Source: an uncultured Lachnoclostridium sp. (GTDB lineage: Bacteria > Bacillota > Clostridia > Lachnospirales > Lachnospiraceae). From it: a stretch of 64,000 bases of DNA. The notes under the pieces are model-generated. The model worked only from the letters and a program-made list of their open reading frames with translations, had not been told where the DNA came from and searched no databases. Positions 26,201-33,986 of the stretch are shown here, piece after piece. The position numbers and the translations under genes were made by a program. Where the stretch lies: positions 51,840 to 115,839 of the forward strand of contig CAMMSL010000006.1 in assembly GCA_946499505.1 (NCBI GenBank). Direction: 5' to 3'. The number at the start of each line of letters is the position of its first letter. Position 1 is the stretch's first letter.

Positions 26201-26995
26201 ATGAAGACAGAACAGAACATCATACTGGACTTTTCCCATATTTACCCGGAAGATATCGAGAAACAGGTAAAAGGGCTGAAACGCATCGACCTGACGGATA
26301 TCAGCGGCACAGACATGTACTGTACGGAAGAGGCGGCGGCAGAGATCAGAAAGCGGCTGGCGCCTTACAGTCCCTGCGGGATCCATTTTCTGGACAGCGG
26401 GAATTATCATTACGCTACGAAGTTTTTTATAGAGAAGATCAGGGATCCTTTCGCACTTGTGCTGTATGACAATCACAGCGATATGCAGCCGCCGGAGTTC
26501 CCAGGGATGATAAGCTGCGGAGACTGGGCGGGCGATGTGATCCGCACCAATCCCTGCCTGAAACAGCTGATCCTGGCAGGGCCTGAACAGAAAACAATCG
26601 ACGAGATACCGTCAGTGTTTCATAAAAAACTGATCTGCATCAGCAGAGAGGTGATAGAGGAGAAGAGAGTACACGAAAAGATTCCGCTGATCGATATGGA
26701 TCTTCCCATCTATATTTCAATTGACAAAGATGTCCTTGACCGGAGCAGTGCCCGGACCAACTGGGATCAGGGTGAGATGCCTTTCCCTGTTCTGGAGAAA
26801 CTGCTTCTGGAAGTCTTTGAGCATCAGCGGGTCATCGGCGCAGATATCTGTGGTGAGTGCACCCTGCTGGAACCTTTCCGTGAGCTCATGGCAGATGAAG
26901 AAATTAATAAGATCACGAATGACCGGCTGTATCACTTTCTGAATGACTGCCTGAGGACCTCGAGAAATTTTTCCACGGGTTTTGAAAAGACCTGA
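26201..26995 (+). CDS. Arginase/deacetylase-superfamily protein
   Basis: A 264-residue protein with the metal ligands of the arginase fold in the right order: a His in LDSGNYHYAT, LYDNHSDMQ for the D-x-H-x-D motif, and YISIDKDVLD for the S-x-D-x-D motif. The full set of six ligands seems present, so hydrolysis of a guanidino or amide bond is plausible, but the substrate-binding loops differ from true arginase and agmatinase. Its last 64 bp overlap the convergent LysR gene. Confidence 0.75.
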   Translation: MKTEQNIILDFSHIYPEDIEKQVKGLKRIDLTDISGTDMYCTEEAAAEIRKRLAPYSPCGIHFLDSGNYHYATKFFIEKIRDPFALVLYDNHSDMQPPEFPGMISCGDWAGDVIRTNPCLKQLILAGPEQKTIDEIPSVFHKKLICISREVIEEKRVHEKIPLIDMDLPIYISIDKDVLDRSSARTNWDQGEMPFPVLEKLLLEVFEHQRVIGADICGECTLLEPFRELMADEEINKITNDRLYHFLNDCLRTSRNFSTGFEKT

Positions 26996-27822
26996 TATTT
27001 TTTCCAGATGATATTCATTTTATTCTCCAGTCTGGGATTCAGAGGCCGAAAGCACAGATTACTGTCGCCGGTCGTGTTAATGATCTTGTCAAGCCCGATC
27101 GCGTATCCAAGTCCTTCATCAACGAGAAGGGAAGCGTTGAAGATCAGGTTGTAGGTGGCGGCGATGTTGAGCTGGTCCGGCTCCCTTCTGAGCCACTGGG
27201 TAAGAGTGCCGCCCTGAGATTCCTGCTGGGAGAGGATCAGAGGGACATCGTACAGATCGCCGGGAACGATGGATTCCTTCTCTGCCAGAGGAGAATCCTT
27301 ACGCATGAGGACGCCCCAGATATCATGGTAGGGCATTTCGAGGACATTATATTTTGTCAGGTCTACATCCCCGAAAACAATCCCGAAGTCGATAAGTCCT
27401 TTATCCAGATATTCGGATACAAGAGATGAATTGCCGCTGGAGAGATGATAGCTGATGCCCGGATAGCGGTTCTGAAGTTTTTTCGCAGCTTTTGCGATCA
27501 GACGGATGCCGTCTGTCTCGCCGGTGCCGATGTAGACGTCTCCAATGACAACATCATCACTCATTTTTATTTCGGTTTCTGCTTTTTTTACAAGGTCGAG
27601 TATCTCCTCGGCGCGTTTGCGCAGGATCATCCCTTCTTCGGTCAGCGTGACTTTCCGGGTGCCTTTTGTCCCACGGATGAAGAGCTGCTTTCCCAATTCC
27701 TGTTCGAGATTCTTGATCTGTGTGGAGAGAGTTGGCTGGGAGAGATGAAGAGACTCTGCGGCGTGTACGATACTCTGTTCTCTTGCGATCGCAAGAAAAT
27801 AATTAAGGACACGTAATTCCAT
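26932..27822 (-). CDS. LysR family regulator, likely activator of the 34-bp-element regulon
   Basis: A 296-residue LysR-type regulator: helix-turn-helix at residues 1-60 (EQSIVHAAESLHLSQPTLST, then QIKNLEQELG) and an effector domain at about 90-290. It is divergent from the DUF3737 operon; the shared intergenic region holds two AACTAT half-sites. The same 34-bp element occurs before the GH3 and dehydrogenase genes, which makes this protein the best candidate for binding all three; that link is inference. The inducer may be an aldehyde or thiol stress signal. Confidence 0.88.
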   Translation of the reverse strand: MELRVLNYFLAIAREQSIVHAAESLHLSQPTLSTQIKNLEQELGKQLFIRGTKGTRKVTLTEEGMILRKRAEEILDLVKKAETEIKMSDDVVIGDVYIGTGETDGIRLIAKAAKKLQNRYPGISYHLSSGNSSLVSEYLDKGLIDFGIVFGDVDLTKYNVLEMPYHDIWGVLMRKDSPLAEKESIVPGDLYDVPLILSQQESQGGTLTQWLRREPDQLNIAATYNLIFNASLLVDEGLGYAIGLDKIINTTGDSNLCFRPLNPRLENKMNIIWKKYQVFSKPVEKFLEVLRQSFRK

Positions 27823-27864
27823 GATAAGTACCTCCGGTTTCTATTACATACATTGATTTTAGTT

Positions 27865-27950
27865 AACTATAGCATGAAAATAAATAGGTTTCAACTATGG
27901 AAATACATTACAACAAAGTATTTGCTATTCAAAATATCCGGTGCTAGACT
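27865..27950 (+). promoter_or_regulatory. LysR-divergent promoter region with 34-bp element (copy C)
   Basis: AACTAT occurs at 27865-27870 and 27893-27898. The element at 27891-27924 keeps AACTAT, AAA, ATTA and the final TATTTG at the same positions as copies A and B. It ends in TTGCTA (27922-27927), and TAGACT (27945-27950) follows after 17 bp. Confidence 0.7.
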
Positions 27951-28023
27951 GTATAAGGAAAGATAAGATGACAGCCGAAGCAGGCTTAAAACATTTGCCT
28001 TATATGTGAAAGGACGGACTGAT

Positions 28024-28254
28024 ATGAAACCGGATTCCAGAGAGAATCTCATCCAAAATCTGAAAGATGCAGGCTGCTGTGAAGAAATGATACATGATTT
28101 TATGGAACATTTTGATGAAAAAGACATTGACCGCCAGATTACCATGCTTGAGCTTCACAGAGATGAACTGCTGGACAATGTACACTGCGAAGAGAGAAAG
28201 ATATCCTGTCTGGACTATCTGCTCTATCAGATTAAAAAGGATTATATAGCATAA
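28024..28254 (+). CDS. Small helical protein of unknown function
   Basis: A 76-residue acidic, helical protein with a CC pair near residue 17 and two more cysteines (HCEERKISCLDYL). AAAGGA lies 9 nt before ATG 28024; a GTG at 28006 is upstream of that site. It is the first gene of the LysR-adjacent operon. Similar small proteins with the ending LDYLLYQIKK are common next to LysR/DUF3737 genes in Firmicutes, but I know no function. Confidence 0.75.
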   Translation: MKPDSRENLIQNLKDAGCCEEMIHDFMEHFDEKDIDRQITMLELHRDELLDNVHCEERKISCLDYLLYQIKKDYIA

Positions 28255-28273
28255 ATGAAAGGAAGAGATCATA

Positions 28274-29152
28274 ATGAATGAGAAGAAAGAAATCAGACAA
28301 CAGTATTTAACAGGGGAACGCCCGCTGTTTATGGGAAAAGATCTTAAAATATATGATACGGTCTTTGATGACGGGGAGTCACCTCTCAAGGAGAGCCGGA
28401 ATATTGAACTGTATGACAGTATGTTCAAGTGGAAATATCCGCTCTGGTACAGCAGAAACATACTTGCCGAGAACTGTACATGGTTTGAGATGGCGCGGGC
28501 AGGCGTATGGTACACGGATAATATTACGGTGAGAAACGCCATGATCGAGGCGCCTAAGAATTTCAGACGATGCCGCAGCGTTGTGCTGGAAAACGTAGAT
28601 TTCCCGAATGCACAGGAGACGCTCTGGAGCTGTGAACAGGTGAAAATGGACCGGGTTACTGCAAAGGGTGATTATTTTGCCATGAACTGCACGGATATGG
28701 TGCTCAATGACTTTAAACTGGACGGCAATTATTCCTTCGACGGAGCAAAGAATGTAGAGATACACAATGCAAAACTGCTCTCTAAGGACGCGTTCTGGAA
28801 CAGTGAAAACGTGACGGTTTACGATTCCTTTATCTCAGGAGAATATCTTGGCTGGAATGCGAAGAACCTGACTCTTGTCAACTGTACGATCGAAAGTCTG
28901 CAGGGCATGTGTTATGTCGACAATCTCGTGATGAAGAACTGCAAGCTGATCAATACGACACTTACTTTCGAATATTCTACAGTGGACGCGGATGTCCACG
29001 GAAAGATCGACAGTGTGTTAAACCCGTCAGGAGGCACGATCCGCGCAGAGCATATCGGTGATCTCATTATTGAAAAGGATAAGATCGACCCGTCAAAGAC
29101 AAGGATCATCTGCAGTGATATCGACCATGAGAAGCAGTGTGCCTGTGCTTGA
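28274..29152 (+). CDS. DUF3737 family protein, right-handed beta-helix
   Basis: A 292-residue DUF3737 protein. It contains repeating short strands (KIYDTVFDDGESPLKESRNI, IELYDSMFKWKYPLWYSRN, ITVRNAMIEAPKNFRRCRS, and so on), spaced about 20 residues apart, as in a beta-helix. There is no signal peptide or membrane segment. The family often lies next to LysR regulators and redox genes but has no established function. It is 19 bp after the small gene and 16 bp before malY, in one operon. Confidence 0.85.
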   Translation: MNEKKEIRQQYLTGERPLFMGKDLKIYDTVFDDGESPLKESRNIELYDSMFKWKYPLWYSRNILAENCTWFEMARAGVWYTDNITVRNAMIEAPKNFRRCRSVVLENVDFPNAQETLWSCEQVKMDRVTAKGDYFAMNCTDMVLNDFKLDGNYSFDGAKNVEIHNAKLLSKDAFWNSENVTVYDSFISGEYLGWNAKNLTLVNCTIESLQGMCYVDNLVMKNCKLINTTLTFEYSTVDADVHGKIDSVLNPSGGTIRAEHIGDLIIEKDKIDPSKTRIICSDIDHEKQCACA

Positions 29153-29168
29153 GAAAGGATAATGCAGC

Positions 29169-30335
29169 ATGAAATATAATTTTGATGAAATGATCGACCG
29201 CAAAAATACCGGCTCGCTGAAATGGGATGTGCCGGACGGGGAGCTCCCCATGTGGGTAGCGGATATGGATTTCCGCACGGCTCCGGCCGTGACAGAAGCC
29301 ATTGCCGAGCGCGCGGCCCATGGAATATTCGGTTATACAGTGGTGCCGGACGAGTGGTATGAGGCATATCAGACATGGTGGGGCAGCCGGCATCACTTTG
29401 AGATAGAAAAAGACTGGCTTATCTTCTGTACAGGAGTCGTGCCTGCAATTTCCAGTATCGTCAGAAAGATGACCACTGTAGCTGAGAAAGTTGTTGTAAT
29501 GACGCCGGTATACAATATATTCTTCAACTCGATCTTGAACAACGGAAGAAATGTGCTTGAGAGCAGGTTGAAACTGGAAAACGGCGTCTATGAAGTCGAC
29601 TTTGGAGATCTGGAGGAAAAGCTTTCGGATCCTCAGGCGTCATTGCTCCTTCTGTGTAATCCGCAGAATCCGGCGGGAAGAATCTGGGATAGGAAGACGC
29701 TGGAGCGGATCGGTGATCTGTGCGTAAAGCATCACGTGCTTGTCCTCTCCGATGAGATCCACTGTGATCTCGTAAAACCGGGGATGGAGTATGTGCCGTT
29801 TGCCTCGGTCTCTGAAAACTGCAGGATGAACAGTATCACCTGTGTTGCCCCGACGAAAGCATTTAACATTGCAGGCATACAGACGTCCGCCGTGATCGTG
29901 CCGGACGAGACGATCCGCCATAAGGTCAACCGGGGCCTTAACACAGATGAAGTGGCGGAGCCCAATGTGTTTGCCGCCATAGCTCCGGTCGCCGCATTTA
30001 TGCACGGCGGAGAGTGGCTGGATGAATTGAATGCCTATCTGTGGCAGAACAGAAAGAGGGCGGAAGAGTACATTGACAGCGAGATTGAAAATGTAACCGC
30101 CATCCGTGGAGAAGCAACCTATCTGCTCTGGATCGACTGCCGGAAAGTGACAGAAGATTCCGATCAGCTCAGTGGATTTCTCCGGAAACAGACAGGCTTG
30201 TATGTGTCTTCCGGAGAAGAGTATCATAACGGGGACGGATTCCTGAGAATGAATCTGGCCTGCCCGAGAGCCCGTCTGGAAGACGGATTAAAAAGGCTAA
30301 AAGCCGGCATTGAGGCATACAGGGCAAATAAATAA
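29169..30335 (+). CDS. MalY/PatB-type C-S lyase aminotransferase
   Basis: A 388-residue fold-type I PLP enzyme close to the MalY/PatB cystathionine beta-lyases. The hallmarks are LPMWVADMDF near the N-terminus, GYTVVPDEWYEA, NPQNPAGRIW, SDEIHCDLV and the cofactor lysine in APTKAFNIAG. It would split cystathionine or S-conjugates to thiol, pyruvate and ammonia. It ends the operon that starts at 28024 and is followed by a terminator at 30560. Confidence 0.9.
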   Translation: MKYNFDEMIDRKNTGSLKWDVPDGELPMWVADMDFRTAPAVTEAIAERAAHGIFGYTVVPDEWYEAYQTWWGSRHHFEIEKDWLIFCTGVVPAISSIVRKMTTVAEKVVVMTPVYNIFFNSILNNGRNVLESRLKLENGVYEVDFGDLEEKLSDPQASLLLLCNPQNPAGRIWDRKTLERIGDLCVKHHVLVLSDEIHCDLVKPGMEYVPFASVSENCRMNSITCVAPTKAFNIAGIQTSAVIVPDETIRHKVNRGLNTDEVAEPNVFAAIAPVAAFMHGGEWLDELNAYLWQNRKRAEEYIDSEIENVTAIRGEATYLLWIDCRKVTEDSDQLSGFLRKQTGLYVSSGEEYHNGDGFLRMNLACPRARLEDGLKRLKAGIEAYRANK

Positions 30336-30388
30336 GAATATATAAGCAGTTCAGCCCGCGCCATTCGCATAAAATGCAATAGAAATGT

Positions 30389-30548
30389 AACAGTTCAGCC
30401 CGCGCCATTCACAAAGCCGCACTGACGTGCTAACTGCGGCTGCGCCGCTTCTTTGTTCATTAACAGGCGCTCAACACATCTGTCTGTCAGTCGCCGGATT
30501 TTTATGCAAGCATAAATCCGGCGGCTGACAGCAGATGGCTGAACTGTT
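30389..30548. repeat. 160-bp structured repeat, copy 1
   Basis: A 160-bp element bounded by a perfect 12-bp inverted repeat (AACAGTTCAGCC and GGCTGAACTGTT). Inside are a long hairpin (30480-30536) with loop sequence around TTATGCAAGCATAA and a GC-rich hairpin (GCGGCTGCGCCGC). Its reverse complement aligns along most of its length with the element at 56717-56876. A 20-bp partial copy of its left end, CAGTTCAGCCCGCGCCATTC, also lies at 30347-30366. No open reading frame is present. Confidence 0.8.
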
Positions 30549-30559
30549 GCTGAAAATGA

Positions 30560-30599
30560 GAACAGATATCAAAAAATAACTTGATATCTGTTCTTTTTT
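30560..30599 (+). terminator. Terminator of the DUF3737-malY operon
   Basis: GAACAGATATCA (30560-30571) and TGATATCTGTTC (30582-30593) form a perfect 12-bp stem with a 10-nt loop, followed by six T. Confidence 0.9.
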
Positions 30600-30609
30600 C
30601 GTGTATGAT
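30581..30609 (+). promoter_or_regulatory. Promoter of the DUF2325 gene, inside the terminator arm
   Basis: TTGATA (30581-30586) and TATGAT (30604-30609) are spaced by 17 bp. The -35 box is part of the downstream terminator arm, so the two signals are packed together. Confidence 0.6.
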
Positions 30610-30618
30610 AATGACATG

Positions 30619-30636
30619 AGTTAGCGTAAACTAACT
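30619..30636. promoter_or_regulatory. AGTTAG-N6-CTAACT operator, copy 2
   Basis: The same 6-6-6 palindrome as at 7619-7636, here just after the -10 box and therefore over the expected transcription start of the DUF2325 gene. This position suits a repressor. Confidence 0.65.
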
Positions 30637-30685
30637 AGTGGGAAATAATCATATTACTTTATTACGTTTCTACAGGAGGTTTCAT

Positions 30686-30967
30686 ATGAGTGTCGTTATC
30701 ATCGGAGGGCATGACAGGATGGTCTGCCAGTATAAAAAGATCTGTAAACAGTTTAACTGCAAGGCGAAAGTGTTCACGCAGATGTCAGCGTCATTGGGCA
30801 AACAGATCGGAAGTCCGGATCTGATCGTGCTGTTTACCAATACGGTATCCCATAAGATGGTGAAATGCGCGGTAGAAGAAGCGGGAAGATGCAATGCCTG
30901 TGTGGTAAGATGCCATACGAGCAGTAAAAATGCACTGGAGGAGATTCTCTGCAATGCGTGTGCTTAA
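30686..30967 (+). CDS. DUF2325 domain protein
   Basis: A 93-residue DUF2325 protein, with the family pattern VVIIGGHDRM at the N-terminus and LIVLFTNTVSHKMVKCA followed by HTSSKNALEEIL. It resembles a small Rossmann-like nucleotide-binding domain and has conserved cysteines (MVCQYKKICKQFNC). AGGAGG precedes ATG 30686. Similar small proteins occur next to metal transporters, but the function is not known. The shared palindrome with the radical SAM gene suggests common, perhaps metal-linked, control. Confidence 0.85.
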   Translation: MSVVIIGGHDRMVCQYKKICKQFNCKAKVFTQMSASLGKQIGSPDLIVLFTNTVSHKMVKCAVEEAGRCNACVVRCHTSSKNALEEILCNACA

Positions 30968-31157
30968 TTCGTAATTCAGGAACGGGAAAGCGTTCGCCGG
31001 AGTACAGGTGTCACTCGCAGGCGCGCTCTCGCTCGGGCCGCAACATAGCAGTACATAAGGCGGCAAAGAACGCCGCCTAAGTGCTGATGTTGCTCTACGG
31101 CCTTTGAGTAACACCTGTACTCCGGCTGGGCTTTCCTCTCCCGGAATTTCGGATTAA
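30966..31157. repeat. Long nested inverted repeat between convergent genes
   Basis: A 192-bp region folds into one long hairpin. Arms include AATTC-rich ends, GGGAAAGC with GCTTTCC, CCGGAGTACAGGTGT (30997-31011) with ACACCTGTACTCCGG (31111-31125), GCAACATAGCA (31040-31050) with TGCTGATGTTGC (31082-31093), and AGGCGGC with GCCGCCT around the loop AAAGAAC. It has no coding potential. It lies between the ends of DUF2325 and glgX and could serve both as a terminator. It may be a mobile-type repeat. Confidence 0.75.
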
Positions 31158-31215
31158 GACGGAAAGTAAAGCGAAGAGGGTGCGATTCGGCTGAAATAAA
31201 AGGAAGCAATGCCTG

Positions 31216-33330
31216 TTATTCTGTTTTTTCTCCTACGAAGACGATTAAGGAGCGTTCGCCGAGGATGACGGTGTTTCCTGCGACGGGCATTTTGTTTTCC
31301 GGAAAGATCTGCTGTTTCGGGTCGCCGGTGTTGACTGCAATCTTCCAGCAGTAGTCCTGGGGCAGAGCGGGAAGCGTCAGACTGGCCGGATACCAGTATG
31401 CATTTGCCGCCACATAGACAAGATCTTCGCGGTTTTCTTCTTCATCATATCCGGCAAAGAGGACACAGGCTGTGTATGAGTTCTCCAGATGCTCGTTGTT
31501 CCATGGCTCCAGCCCGTGGATGCTCATGGACGGGAAACCGATATAGCTCGGTTCAAGGTCCTTCCGGATCGCCGGATGTTCTTTGCGGAAGGCGATCATA
31601 TACCGGAAGAATTCAAAGAGATCCCTGTTCTTGTGCAGCAGATTCCAGTCCAGCCAGGATATCTGATTATCCTGACAATACGGATTATTATTTCCATAGC
31701 GGGTGTCGCCGAATTCATCTCCGGAGAGGAACATTGGCGTTCCGCGGCTGCACATGAGCACGGCACAGGCATTCTTGATCATGCGGAAGCGCAGGGCGAG
31801 GACTTCCGGATCGTCTGTATCGCCCTCCACACCACAATTCCAGCTGTTGTTGTCGTCATAGCCGTCAGTATTGTTCCAGCCGTTTGCCTCATTATGCTTC
31901 TGGTTATAGCTGTACAGGTCGTAGAGTGTAAATCCGTCGTGGCAGGTCAGAAAGTTGACGGAAGCATTGCCGCCCCGGTAAACAGGATCATACAGATCCG
32001 GGGAGCCGGTCATCCTCTGCGCGGCGATTCCCGCCATCTTGCTGTCTCCTTTTAAGAAACAGCGCATATCGTCCCGGTAACGTCCGTTCCATTCCGCCCA
32101 GCGCTTCCACGATGGGAAAGAGCCTACCTGATAGAGCCCGCCCGCATCCCACGCCTCGGCGATGAGTTTGACATTTCCGAGGATCGGATCGAAAGCAAGG
32201 CTTCGCAGGAGCGGAGGCTGGTTCAGGGGAGTGCCGTTGTCGCTGCGGCCGAGGATGGATGCCAGATCGAAGCGGAAACCGTCTACCCGGTAGTCGGTCA
32301 CCCAGTAGCGCAGACAGTCAAGGATCAGTTCCTGAACGACAGGATGGTTACAGTTCAGTGTATTTCCGCAACCGCTGAAGTTATAGTACTTCCCGTCAGG
32401 GGTGAGCATATAGTAGATGTTGTTATCAAACCCTTTAAAGCAGAAGGAAGGTCCCAGTTCATTTCCTTCGGCTGTATGATTGAATACAACATCAAGGATC
32501 ACATCAATCTCATTATCGTGAAGCGCCTTGATCAGACGCTTTAATTCCATTCCTTCACGGTTATACTCGATGCTGGATGAGTAACTGGTATTCGGCGCGA
32601 AGAAGCAGACCGGATTATAGCCCCAGTAGTCGAGCAGTTCATTCTGGTCGATCAGGCGGACGTCCCGTGTTTCATCAAACTCAAAGACAGGCATCAGTTC
32701 TACGGCATTGATCCCAAGGCTTTTCAGATAAGGAATCTTTTCCTCCAGCCCCTTAAATGTACCCGGACAGGATACTCCGGAAGAAGGTGATTTGGTAAAT
32801 CCGCGGACATGAAGTTCGTAGATTACAAGATCTTCCATGGGAATCGGTTCGCTCCGTTCCAGTCCCCAGTCAAAGTTATTCTGTACGACCCGGGCCCGGT
32901 AGCTGTGCTGCGGATTGTTCTTGCAGCCCCACTGGCTCTGCCCGGTGACTGCGCGGGCATAAGGATCCAGAAGGATCTTGTTTTTATCAAACCGAAGCCC
33001 TTTCTTCTCGTCATAGGGACCGTCCAGCCGGTAGGCATATTCGAATTCTTCAATATCCAATCCAAATACGATCATGGAATAGACAAAGCCTATTTTGTAA
33101 TTGTCGGGGAATTTCAGAGCGGCAAAGGGCTCCTCTGCATCCCGATGAAAGAGAAGCAGTTCACAGGATGTCGCTCCGTGCGACTGGATCGTAAAATTGA
33201 CGCCGCCGGGGATCACGGTGGCTCCGAAGAAACGGAAGAATCCGGGGCGGACCTGAAAGCCGGAGATCGTGTCCAGTGGTTTTAGCTGCTGCCCGGGTAC
33301 GAGCACCAGAGCTGATGTGTGCAGTGACAT
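31216..33330 (-). CDS. glgX: Glycogen debranching enzyme / isoamylase (GH13)
   Basis: A 704-residue GlgX-type enzyme that hydrolyses alpha-1,6 branches of glycogen-like glucans. An N-terminal carbohydrate-binding module (about 15-100) precedes the GH13 barrel: DVVFNHTAEG, the nucleophile in DGFRFDLASIL, the acid/base in LIAEAWDAGG and the CHDGFTLYD segment, then a C-terminal beta domain. AAAGGAG fits ATG 33330; the ATG at 33339 is inside the ribosome site. There is no signal peptide. It lies just downstream of the two-component genes on the same strand. Confidence 0.92.
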   Translation of the reverse strand: MSLHTSALVLVPGQQLKPLDTISGFQVRPGFFRFFGATVIPGGVNFTIQSHGATSCELLLFHRDAEEPFAALKFPDNYKIGFVYSMIVFGLDIEEFEYAYRLDGPYDEKKGLRFDKNKILLDPYARAVTGQSQWGCKNNPQHSYRARVVQNNFDWGLERSEPIPMEDLVIYELHVRGFTKSPSSGVSCPGTFKGLEEKIPYLKSLGINAVELMPVFEFDETRDVRLIDQNELLDYWGYNPVCFFAPNTSYSSSIEYNREGMELKRLIKALHDNEIDVILDVVFNHTAEGNELGPSFCFKGFDNNIYYMLTPDGKYYNFSGCGNTLNCNHPVVQELILDCLRYWVTDYRVDGFRFDLASILGRSDNGTPLNQPPLLRSLAFDPILGNVKLIAEAWDAGGLYQVGSFPSWKRWAEWNGRYRDDMRCFLKGDSKMAGIAAQRMTGSPDLYDPVYRGGNASVNFLTCHDGFTLYDLYSYNQKHNEANGWNNTDGYDDNNSWNCGVEGDTDDPEVLALRFRMIKNACAVLMCSRGTPMFLSGDEFGDTRYGNNNPYCQDNQISWLDWNLLHKNRDLFEFFRYMIAFRKEHPAIRKDLEPSYIGFPSMSIHGLEPWNNEHLENSYTACVLFAGYDEEENREDLVYVAANAYWYPASLTLPALPQDYCWKIAVNTGDPKQQIFPENKMPVAGNTVILGERSLIVFVGEKTE

Positions 33331-33362
33331 AATGGCCATCTCCTTTCAAGACTGAGATACTG

Positions 33363-33986
33363 TTACCTGCCGCTTAAATAGAACACAGCGAGCTGTGTGC
33401 GGTCGCGCAGGTTCAGTTTATCGAGTATAGTTGTTAAGTAGTTCCTTACAGTCCCTTCACTTAAATACAGACGTGCTGCGATCTCTTTGTTACTCAATCC
33501 CTCTGCAATCAGGCGGATCACTTCCAGTTCACGCTCACTGATTCCATATTTTTTATAGTTGGTTGTCTCTTTTTGCGTTCCCATAAGTTCCGGAATCCGG
33601 GAGACAATTTCCGTGCCGAACACGGCCTGGCCGGAGGCCGCTGCCCGTATGGCGGGAATAATGTTCTGGTAATCCTGCTTGAGCAGATAACCTGCCGCTC
33701 CCAGTCTTAATGCTTTTATAATATATTCATCGTCGGAAAATGTCGTAAGCAGCAGAATCCTTGCCGACGGGAATTCCTGCAGGATTTCTTCTGCCGCATC
33801 CAGTCCGTTTTTCTGTTTCATACGGATATCCATCAGAAGCACATCCGGCCTGTGTTCGCGGTAGAGAGCAAGAGCTGCGCTGCCGTCCTCTGCTGTAGCT
33901 GCCACCTCAAAATCCGGCTCGCTTTCCAGAATCATTTTCAGGGCGCTCACCACAAGGCAGTCATCGTCTATCAATATCAGTTTCAT
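33363..33986 (-). CDS. Response regulator, NarL/LuxR type
   Basis: A 207-residue response regulator. The receiver domain (1-120) has the acidic pair DDD near residue 8, phospho-acceptor Asp in VLLMDIRM (about 54), Thr in LLLTTFSD and Lys in YLLKQD. A LuxR-type helix-turn-helix (about 145-205) contains ISERELEVIRLIAEGLSNKE, then IAARLYLSEGTVRNYL. It overlaps the sensor kinase gene by 26 bp. A divergent ABC-2 exporter is its likely target. Confidence 0.92.
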   Translation of the reverse strand: MKLILIDDDCLVVSALKMILESEPDFEVAATAEDGSAALALYREHRPDVLLMDIRMKQKNGLDAAEEILQEFPSARILLLTTFSDDEYIIKALRLGAAGYLLKQDYQNIIPAIRAAASGQAVFGTEIVSRIPELMGTQKETTNYKKYGISERELEVIRLIAEGLSNKEIAARLYLSEGTVRNYLTTILDKLNLRDRTQLAVFYLSGR

